A DNA stretch of 64,000 nucleotides, taken from NCBI RefSeq assembly GCF_932294415.1, contig NC_065541.1, forward strand, positions 53,298,290 through 53,362,289, given 5' to 3'. Shown piece by piece: positions 11,568-20,911 of the stretch. Position 1 is the stretch's first letter. The number at the start of each line of letters is the position of its first letter. This DNA comes from Quercus robur. Lineage: Eukaryota; Streptophyta; Magnoliopsida; Fagales; Fagaceae. A model generated the notes under the pieces. The model worked only from the letters and a program-made list of their open reading frames with translations, ran no database searches and was not told the DNA's origin. The translations under genes and the position numbers were made by a program.

Positions 11568-13091
11568 GTTGGTGATTGCTTTCAATCTTCTATCTATTTT
11601 GGTTCAAATGCTTTATGCCCCTCCATTCTAGCATTGTTTTAATGTTGAACAAACATAATCAAAATTGTGGTATGCTTTATGCTTAATTTTTTAATTGGGA
11701 ATAACTTATGTTTAATGTCTACTTAACTTCTAAGAACTATTTCAAGGCAAAGCAAAAGGGTTTAACGTGGAGATGGTTTTATTGGCAAAGTCTGTTCATA
11801 ATTTTGAAAAAGCAATATCTATGGTATCTTAGCAAAAGAGACGTGGTTGGGAATGTGAAGATTCCTGTTCTCTTTATATAGGTCAAACTTATCTAACTTT
11901 AATACCATCATGCTTTAATTTTTGTTCAGGACTAGATTAGTCATGTCCTACATTTGTTTACTGTTTATAAATCTTCCTGTAAATACTCTGTTTATTTCAA
12001 TCATTCTTGGCCTTTTTTGGTTAAAAAAAAAAATCAGTTAAAAGAGATGGTTTATTAAAACTTATTTTGGAGCTGTGCTAAAATTTCCCATGATAACAAT
12101 AATATGCAGGAAACCCCCAAATCAAAAACCATAGCCCCTTCCTATCAAAAAAGAAAAAAAGAAGAAGAAGAAGGAAAACAATAGCTTCTCATCCGTTTCT
12201 CTCTCCAGTCTCTATGCTTCGCCTTTAGTGCACCTTCTCCTTTGTCTCTGCTCCTAATGATGGAAAGCGATTAAAAGTAAATGAAGAGATTTGTTTTCTC
12301 TTTGTTTCACCTTCAGTTCAATTGACAACTGATTTCCTATTGGTTTTTTGTGAGCTTTGCAGAATTGGGATTGAAGGGAGCAAAATCAAGATGCCGTGGA
12401 CGTCCTCTTTTGATTCAAATTCATAAAAGCTTCCTTACTCTCTTTCTCTCTCCATGTGGCGTGAGGTCAAATATTTGCTTTCTCTGTTCTAAATAACAAT
12501 TTATAGAACTCAATGTTTTATGTTAAATAAATATATGATGTACTCTTCTATATAATGCAGATTTGTTATATTATGTTCTTTCTCTACTCTTTTTGAGTCA
12601 TAGCAAAAGAATTTGACATTAGTAACTATATTCTATTTATTTATTATGAAAATAAGATTGTGATCATTATTGCAATTTTTTTATTTGTTTATTCATAGAA
12701 TATATGTAACTATGAAAATATCTTCATTGCCAATGGATCTATGGTAGTGGTATTAATCTTTTCGGCATGTATGTATTTTTATGGAGCTAATATACCGGAT
12801 TTCTTTTATTGGGCACAAGCATATTGTGTACTAGGTTTGACAATGTTTAATATTTGAATTATTGAAGATTTTATGTTATGCTTGGCTCTTTGCCATTTAT
12901 TTGTATTATTTGATTAGTGAGTCTTGAGACATTCTGATTTAGTCCAGCAAATGATAATTGCAATATTGTTTTTTTCTTTTTAAACAATTCCGTGCATCGC
13001 ACGGGTTAGCGACTAGTTAGTAATATAACCATCCATAATATATTATGGTATGCTAAATTGGGAATGTTGTGAGTTTTTGGTGTCCATAACA

Positions 13092-13196
13092 TTACTTGAC
13101 ATGGAAGCCTGTATGGATTTCATGAATTGGCTTGACCTGGACATGTCAATGAAGGACCCATCTGATCTTGCCCGTGTTAGTTCTATGTCACGGTCT
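13092..13196 (+). pseudogene. Fragment of At4g00755-like F-box exon 1
   Basis: The segment repeats the start of copy A exon 1 almost exactly, from the leader TTACTTGAC through ATGGAAGCCTGTATGG and on to CACGGTCTTG, but lacks about 20 bases in the middle of the F-box (after the codons for LDLDMS). There is no downstream exon, so it cannot encode a functional protein. It starts only about 75 bp right of the Helitron terminus and 7.8 kb upstream of copy A. Confidence 0.85.
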
Positions 13197-13199
13197 TGT

Positions 13200-14344
13200 A
13201 CTCTAGCCCAATAAGAAGAAGACAGGTCATTAAAAATTTGATGACATAAGTTTGTTGCCATGTCACCCCACCACAGCCTACTACTCTAACGTCCCTTTAA
13301 CCCCGTCAGTTCTAACTTTTGAGATCAGGACTCAAAATTTTCCTTTTTGAGAGAAAGTTCAAATTTCAGATGTGAATGGGTGGGCGGGAACTGAAATTTT
13401 TGCACCTGAAACCTTTCCAAATTTTGTTTTATGAAGTAATCACAATAGACAATATCAAAGATTCAAAATGTCTTCCATGGGTCGTGGGTCATTTTCCCCC
13501 ACGCCAAAGAAATTGTTTTCCTGTCGAATTTGGGTCATCGTCTCCATTCTCCAACTTCCCACTCGGCAGCAATGGAGACTTCAGCACTGCCCTGCTCATT
13601 ACCGCAAGCCTCCTCCATGTTTCCTCCCCCTGCAATCCCTCGCCTCCGCATCATAGATAGACAAATGCTTTGATGAGAAATCCAATTATCCAAACGTTTT
13701 AGATTTGAGAGGTATGTTGTTCCTCCAACAAGGATGATATTGCTTGCTCCAAGATTCAAGCAATGAATGGGTGAGTGCACTTTCCCTTTCTGTTGGTCAG
13801 ATGAAATTCCCAGGTTTTCTTCTCCCATAAAATTTTCTACTATAGGTGATCTAGATTTTTTTTTTTTAATTTTTAATTTTGGTATTTGCTTTTCTTTGAT
13901 TTCCTTTGATACTCATGTTGATCTCTTTGATGATTATGGTTAGTATTTGATGGCATGATGTGTCATGAATTTTTTTGTACTGGCTATTTTGGAATTCATG
14001 GCCAATTGATTTTACAACTCTGGTTCATTCTGTACTCCAATTGTTTGATAAAATTCCCCAACGTAAAGACAGTGTCGTTTTTAAAGAATTTTAGTATAGA
14101 CCTTTCATGAAACTTGCTTATTACCATGAGAAAAGCTTAATTTAATCATCAAGACTCATTCTTGGACGCATTGTTGATAGTTCTTAGACATTTTGGAGTT
14201 CACTTGTGTAAAGTTGTGATTTACAACTATGTTTTACATTAGCTTTATTCCATGACAAAAAGTGTTGTATTTGCTTTAATTTTGTTCCTTGTATTTTGTA
14301 GGATTTTATTGTATTAGGTTTAGTATTAAGTTGGTGAAGAATCG
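13200..14344. other. Intergenic DNA, nothing recognised
   Basis: Short overlapping frames near 13376-13830 show no family motif. The remainder is AT-rich non-coding DNA. Confidence 0.3.
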
Positions 14345-15290
14345 AGCATGTATTGGATGAACAAGTGGATTTTGAGAGTGTCTCGCAAGAAGACTACCCA
14401 CGAAAGAGCCATGTGAGAAGCACATGCTGGAAGCTGAAGGGTCGTGCCAGGCTGTCAGTTTCACAAGCGTCTCTCAAAAATGGCCAACCCATGAGATACC
14501 TGCGAAACTCTCTACCTGGAAGATTTTTTTTAGTGTGATTTTCTTATCCTTCACTCATACTATATATCCCCTCATTACCCACAAAAGTATAAGAAGTTAT
14601 TCAGAGAGAAAAACTCTAGATAGGTTTTCTACAACACAACACACCCATCTTTTAGAGAGAGAGCTACTCATCCTTAGTGAGAAATCCTTGTAGCCTCTTC
14701 TCTTTCCTTCTCCCATTATCATATCTTGAGAGGAGATTTGTACCCAAACACAACCCACACCTTTTTAGAGTATAGAGAGTGTTTTGGAGCTTGGGAAGTT
14801 TTGGGAATTTGCCAAAAGAAGCCGATGAGGCTTGGCAGATGCAATCGAGCGTATTGCGGGATCCAGAAAGCTAGAGAAGACATAACTTCGAGAAGTCCGT
14901 TGGTAGCAAGAGTTTGGAGGACTCAAGTACATCAGGTAAACTAGGCTTGGAGGGTCTTTTGTTATTCGTGCACTTAACTTTTTTCATTAATGGATCGATT
15001 TTGACTTGGAGGGTCGCGGAGAGATTTTTCTCCGAGTTCTTCAGTTTCCTTTTCGATAACACATCTCAGTGTTATTTTGTATTTGCATCTCTCTTCCCTA
15101 CTTTTAAGCTTTACTTTATATCATTGATAATGGATAAATATGGCTTAGGGTAGTGTTATCGGTTGTTTGCGCTCATTTACTCTTTTTCCGCACTTAATTT
15201 AAATTAAAGTAAAAGTACTTTAGCTGAAATTTTAATTTGGGGGTCTAAACAAGCTCTTGTGTTTTCACACAAATTCGAGCTTTCAACTTG
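14345..15290 (+). mobile_element. Possible LTR-retrotransposon-derived fragment
   Basis: The sequence has the composition of an LTR and leader region: a TATATATCCCC string near 14570, repeated purine-rich AGAGAGAG leader motifs, and a G-rich TTTGGGGGTCTAAAC near 15236. There is no second LTR, no target duplication and no coding domain, so this is a weak call on style alone. Confidence 0.25.
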
Positions 15291-15511
15291 TAATGTTTAT
15301 TAATAACTATAAATTTCAATAATGCTATTTTGTATTAATCGTGTGATATATATATTCATACATTATTTAGTATTGATATTCTATCATCGTGCAAAAGAAG
15401 TTTAGACTTTAGAGAAGCAAAATAGTAGAGGTGGAGAGAAAGGTCTCAAAACTACAAAAATCCAAAAGGAAATTTCAATGGATAGCTGAAAAATATGTCT
15501 GATGATGCTTT

Positions 15512-15842
15512 GGCCAAAATAGGCAAATATCCCATTCACACAAAAAAATCAAGCAAAATGCCTCATGTCTGAAACTAATTAGGAAAATTCCCTTGTTTAG
15601 AAAATCGAGTTTCAAATGTAAAACTCAATTTTTGGAATATCGAGTAACGTGGACTTAGGAAATTTTTTTTTTTTCTTTTTGGAACTTGAGTTCCAATTTT
15701 TTTTTTTTTTTTAATTTTCAGTTTGCTATAACTCAATTGTCCAAAAATCGAGTTTCAAAACAGAGGCATTTCCTTAATTAGTTCGAGAAAGAGGACATTT
15801 GCTAGATTTTTTGTGTGAAAGGGGCATTTGCCCATTTTGGCC
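15512..15842. mobile_element. Mutator-type MITE with ~100-bp inverted repeats
   Basis: The left arm (from GGCCAAAATAGGCAAAT) and right arm (ending ATTTGCCCATTTTGGCC) are inverted repeats over roughly 100 bp. The 331-bp element is flanked by a perfect 10-bp duplication, ATGATGCTTT (15502-15511 and 15843-15852), close to the 9-bp duplications usual for Mutator-like elements. No coding capacity. Confidence 0.85.
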
Positions 15843-16251
15843 ATGATGCTTTCATTTGTGGAAATAATTATACTTTCTACATTGAAGCCTTGTCGCCTAG
15901 CTTTCTTTTAGGAGTCCATTGTTTTACTTTTTGGTTTTCATCTACCAAAGTGAATTTGTTTTTAGACAGCTTTAGTTTGAAAGAAACTACTTTTTGTACT
16001 AACAGACTAATTCAAATTTTAGTTGGAGCCCATGGAAAGTTATGGTGTCAACCAAAAACTATCATGATACTTTCTATTATATTCATTCTCTTTGTAATCA
16101 TTTTGACTTGGAGCCCATTGAAAGTGATGTACTAATTTTATATGCTTACATTCCAAAGAAAAGCTTTAATGATCTTGTAATGTATAGGTTTTTTGAACTA
16201 AAAGAAAAATGCCCTATCTTAATTTAGTTTCTTTGAATTTGAAAGTATTTA

Positions 16252-16471
16252 AGGTGTGTTTGGATACTGTTTATTTATTGAAAACTGAAAACTTATTGCT
16301 GAAAACACTGTAGCAAAATAAATTTTAAAGGTGTAAATAGTGCCGTGAGACCCAAAAATGCATTGGTATACGCGTTTTTTTGTTTTTGGCTGGGTCGTGA
16401 ACAGTGCCGTGGGACCCAGCTAAAAACGAAAACACCAGAAACGCACCACTCACCGCTATCCAAACTCACGC
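16252..16471. mobile_element. PIF/Harbinger-type MITE
   Basis: Termini AGGTGTGTTTGGATA and TATCCAAACTCACGC are imperfect inverted repeats flanked by TTA on both sides, the usual target of this superfamily. It is 220 bp with no coding capacity, and inside are the paired phrases GTGCCGTGAGACCCA and GTGCCGTGGGACCCA. Confidence 0.7.
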
Positions 16472-18398
16472 TTAGTGGAAATGCATATTAACACTCGGTG
16501 TGAAATGGTTTAATTTTAGTATGATAACCTTCAAATACATTTAGAAGATTTGTTGAATTCAGTGATTTTTTTTCTTTTCAATAATGGTATATAAAGCTTT
16601 TTTTTTTTTAATAATGGTCTAGAAAGCAAAGGTGAGAATTGCATTGTAGCAATGAAGCTTAAAATTAACCTACCTCAACTTTTTATTATGGTTAATGGTC
16701 TTGTTTCATAGTCATGAACAAGGGAATTACTATGTAATTTAAATTGACAACCACATCTAATGAATTCAATAATAGTGGGCAATAAAAACACAAATTCACA
16801 TTACATATGTATTTTGAATTACAAGAATTCAAATCTCATTGTTAAAAAACAATGTTACAAACTAATTATCAACATAATTACAATGACAAAAAATAAAATA
16901 ACTGGACATATAATAATCTTAATAACTTAATCGGGTAACTCTTCCTAAAAACTAGGAATTTATTGGTTGAACTCTTATATTAATCCAACACCTCCCTTGG
17001 ATAAAGGAACCACTCCAACAATAACTTTTTATGCTAATCCACGTTGCTAGTCATCTACATCTTTTGCTGCAAGCGCCATCCACAAAATTGATGTTATTTA
17101 TCCTCATCATCATTCTTAGGAGAAATTATAGAGTCTTCTGGTGAACCACATCACTTGTCCACTATTCCACTAAAAAACTTTCATTTGTTTAAAATTACTG
17201 AGTCAATAATTAATTTCTATCTAAAAAAATTTTCTAACTAACAATTTTAAATAAGTGGAAGTTTTTTAGTAGAATGGTAGACCACATCACTTGTCCATCA
17301 TATGGATTTTATAATTTCTCCATTCTTAGCTAGAATGGAGTACCCCTGTTGCCGCATACAACCACTTGTTTGAATCATAAATCATAATAGAAGCCAACCA
17401 CTTAGTGCACATAATTGGTCAGGTATGAATCATCCATAGAGTGCTATCAAAATCTCAAAACAAAGATAAGCTGCACTTTACAAAATTATATAACCAAGGA
17501 GGCCTTATGACATCAAATGGGTTGCAATAGCGATTATTAAAAAAAAAAAAAAAAGGGGGGGGGGGGGGGTTGCAATAGTATTAGAGAGTATAGACTAGTC
17601 TCTAGGAAGATTGATAGCATAAAATACAATCCAAACAAAAATGACAAAAATAAAAGTGAAAAATAATGTTTAATTGACATAATATAAAATAATAAATTCC
17701 ATCAACTTATTTCAGCATCACATTAACATGAATACAAAAGCCACAAGAAGTTTAGATTAAATTACAACTTGTATGCCTACCTGTAGCTTCGTCGGATCTG
17801 CATTTTCCAACTCGTGATTCTTCTTCGTCGGATATGCGTTCTCCAAAGAGGTTTTCGGATCTGGTACTTCTTCTTCTCCCCTTGTTCTGCTTCATCTTCC
17901 CCTTCATTTCTGGTTCTTCATCTTCATCGTCATCTTTGCTGCTCTGCTTCTCTAGACTCCATGTGGTAAAAATATATCCATGTCAGCAATTAGAACTCGA
18001 GTCTTTAAGGCTCGATTTTTCCATCGAACTCGAGCTTCATAGGCTCAAGATGTTATTCTCCTCATTTCTTTCCAATTCTTGCTAACTAACTATATAGTGT
18101 GGCAAACTCATGCTATTCTGCAAATTACCTCAAAATAAAATAAGGATTCTTGAAATTTGTTTTTGATTAAGACCATCCTAACATGACAACTCCTTTTGAT
18201 ATTTTACGTGTGTGAAATATCAACTTGCTAATTCCAGTAACAATCTCACAAGTACATAAATGCTTTAAATAAAAATAAAAATAAAATAATAAAATAATAA
18301 AAAAGCTACTAAAGCAATAATAGCTTCACTGAAAACCAGCAAATACTTCACTAGTTCACTCAAAGAAACAAAAAATTTTACAATCCAACCAATGTATG
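16472..18398. other. Gene-poor spacer
   Basis: AT-rich DNA with no recognised gene. A run of 16 A then 15 G (17539-17569) is flanked by copies of GGGTTGCAATAG. A CT-rich patch near 17790-17960 opens an 83-codon frame with no family motif. Confidence 0.3.
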
Positions 18399-18702
18399 TG
18401 ATGCAGCGTAGGCGTGTACAAGAACACTAGGCTAATAGGCAAAGTAATAGAAAAAACCTCTCTAGCAAACTTTTATTCAAAACACACATAACATCAATCA
18501 ACCTCTCTATAAAGAGTATTTATAGGAATAGAATTTCTCCTACTCCTTTTAGGAAAAGAAATAATAAACCTATTTCTATTTGAGAAAGGAAAAGCAATTT
18601 AACTAGGAAAAGAAAAAAAATTAAAATCCTAATTTAACTAGGAAAAAAGAAAACAACATAAAATATTAAAATATTTTATTCTTCCTTAACTAATCTGCAT
18701 CA
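18399..18702 (-). mobile_element. Solo LTR (copia-like size)
   Basis: A 304-bp segment starts TGATGCAG and ends CTGCATCA, perfect 8-bp terminal inverted repeats of the TG...CA type. It is flanked by a perfect 5-bp duplication, GTATG (18394-18398 and 18703-18707). Read on the minus strand it shows a TATAAATA box and a downstream AATAAA, the order expected of an LTR. No internal region is attached, so it is a solo LTR left by recombination. Preserved ends and duplication suggest a fairly young age. Confidence 0.8.
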
Positions 18703-18707
18703 GTATG

Positions 18708-19802
18708 TGTTTATTGGTCTGTCTCAAAAAGTTGGACAAGGTTTGTACGACAAGGTTGCAGGTAATGAGATCTATCTAAATTGTAGTATCAAAACAAAAC
18801 AGCAACCACAAGACCCAATAAGGAAAAAATTTGCAAATCAAAATCACATTGCAACCTAAACCCCAAACAGTATATTCAAACACAAAAATATGCAATTCAA
18901 ATCATTAATAATGATTTTCTTGTAATGTATATATGATATTTCTACAAATTAAAAAAAAAAAAAATTGCACTCACCAATGGGGCCTATAGCTATGGATTAG
19001 ATGAGGGAAAAACGCATAGAGAAAGAGTATGGAGAGGTCTCGAGTTGGACCACAAAGCGAGATGTTGTTGTTGAGACTCAAGACTCCGAAAAGAAGTCGG
19101 ACCACATGGCTTGGGCTAGTTCAGTTTTCGTTTTAAATAACAACCAAAATGGCATCAGAGGACAAGCTAAACCAAAGGTGGCAATAGCAAGGTGGCCGCA
19201 TAGTGATCAGCCACAATGTTAATGGAGATGAGAGAGGGAGAGAGGAACAGAGTGCTTGAGCCACCGTTCATGAGAAAGGGATAAACTATAGAGGAACCTC
19301 GTGGGTTAGGAGATGGAGCTTCTTTTCTTTGTGGACGTTTGAACTTGTGGGTGAAGTGAAGAGGTGAAGGAACAAACCTCAAAATTTTGTTTAAATAAAT
19401 TAAATTTCAAATTTCAAATGTGCACAGACCTTACGACGTTAGCAAACATAAGGAGAGCAACAATTATTATGCTGAGCTGGTAGACAAGATGATGTAAGCC
19501 ACTTTAGATTTGGTGGCATGCTCTTATTGGCTGGGACTACACAATAATTTTCCCTTATGGTGGGTCTATATACGAGTTGAAATGCTAATTTAGGAAGAGA
19601 AAGTCTAGAAATAAAAAATAAAATTGACAACTTTGAATATGAAAAATTGTCAATATTAAATTAAAAAATGATGTCAGTAATGAATTCAGATAAAAATAAG
19701 TATAATTTTTTTTTTGGGGTTGAAAAGAAGTATAATTTTGTCAAATTCAACTAGAGTGAAAAATATTTTATTTTTATTTTTACTACTCGTTTAGGAATGT
19801 TC
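18708..19802. other. Intergenic DNA, nothing recognised
   Basis: AT-rich flanks around a more balanced stretch (18980-19380) that opens short frames on both strands without family motifs. Confidence 0.3.
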
Positions 19803-20127
19803 GCTCCGTTTGTTTCAATGGAAAATCTTGTGTAAAGATAGTTTTCCATGTTTTCCAGTGTTTGGTAGCATAAAAAAATATGAGTCAAAGGAAAACTATC
19901 TTTGGTCAACATAATAAGTAAGGTTTATTTTTAGAGATTGTTTTCCATTAAATTTTTTTGGAAAACAACAATATCTCATAGCAAGCTAAATAAGGGAAGT
20001 TAGGAGGTTGTTTTTCAACTCATTTAAAGTTGCTACCAAACATTGGAAAATGAGATAGTTTTATAGAAAATACTTCTTAGAAAGTGACTCGTTTTCTAGA
20101 AAACGTCATTACTGAAACAAACAGAGC
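19803..20127. mobile_element. MITE with long inverted repeats
   Basis: The left end GCTCCGTTTGTTTCAATG and right end ACTGAAACAAACAGAGC are inverted repeats, and similarity continues inward for about 70 bp (AGTGTTTGGTAGCA on the left, its inverse on the right). It is 325 bp and non-coding. No clear target duplication was seen, so the superfamily is open; Mutator or hAT type is likely. Confidence 0.7.
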
Positions 20128-20348
20128 AGTTGTTGTCTCCTACCATTGCTCTTTTACAAAATTAATGGATTTTGAGTGGAATTGTAGTGTGTCTTTATGT
20201 TAGAACCCATTTCTCTCTCCCTTGTTTGTGTGTTTGTTTCTCAAAAAAAAAAATGGACTGTAATTTATTTATTGATGGAAAGATTCTTTTTTTTTTTTTT
20301 TTTTTGAGAAACGATGGAAAGATTCTAATTTATTTAATAAATAGAAGT

Positions 20349-20911
20349 GGAAAATAGTTCGATTAGTACTTTGGTCGTTTGGTTGTCCACCTTCCATTTT
20401 ATACGCGCTCTCTCTCTCTCTCTCTCTCGCATCACATCAGAGATAGAGAAAGAGATGTACGCTTTTGTTCGTCTCCGAAAGTAAAGAAACTCCAACTTCT
20501 CCTTGGTGTCTCTGTAAATCCTCACTCTCTCTCCCTGCGCCCTCTGTGCCTTTGCAATTTTTATAACATTTTTTTTTTCTCACAAAAGAAAAAGTTATTA
20601 AATTTGTGAAAAAGGCCATAATTTGCTTAAATCTGTTTTTTTTTTTTTTTGTTCAATTTTTTTTCCTCATAGGTTTTGTGATTCATTTACATTGATAAAG
20701 TTTCTCTCATGCCGCTTCCTTCTTTATTTTTTTCCCCTGAGTTGAAATAATTGTATTATTTTTTGCAGAATTAACCTATATTTACTATTAAATTGTGCTA
20801 ATGTAATTGTGGTGTCGCTAAAATTTTGTGTTTTACGATATGAATTCAGGTTTTGAAATCTGAACAGACAACTGGGTTTTGCTCGGAATTTGGTTTAGTT
20901 AATTACTTGAC
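20349..20911 (+). promoter_or_regulatory. Upstream/5' UTR block of F-box copy A
   Basis: This block is homologous to the DNA just upstream of copy B (32701-33242) and more distantly copy C (44850-45340), showing that the duplication unit includes the 5' region. Shared landmarks are AATAGTTCGATTAGTAC, a (CT)n or AGAGAT-rich tract, TCTCTGTAAATCCTC and TTTTGAAATCTGAACAGACA. The CT tract at about 20406-20428 and the long T runs suggest a 5' UTR, but the transcription start is unknown. Confidence 0.55.

Larger units (their letters stand above)
9318..13016 (+). mobile_element. Non-autonomous Helitron
   Basis: The element begins with TC in TCTATATATATATATATAAA and ends with CTAG at 13013-13016. Just before the end is a short GC-rich hairpin (CCGTGC-ATC-GCACGG, 12990-13004) followed by TTAGCGA, the classic Helitron 3' terminus. 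The flanking bases are A on the left and T on the right, as expected for insertion between A and T. The 5' end is partly duplicated in tandem (about 9330-9450). No Rep/helicase coding was seen in its 3.7 kb, so it is non-autonomous. It carries a captured host exon at 11302-11567. Confidence 0.85.

Noticed and set aside
11367-11642. Stand-alone 91-codon gene starting at MMVIGWEYG
   Set aside because: The similarity begins upstream at an intron acceptor and stops at a donor at 11567/11568. The ATG is internal to an exon, and the tail after IDILRSNK is intron.
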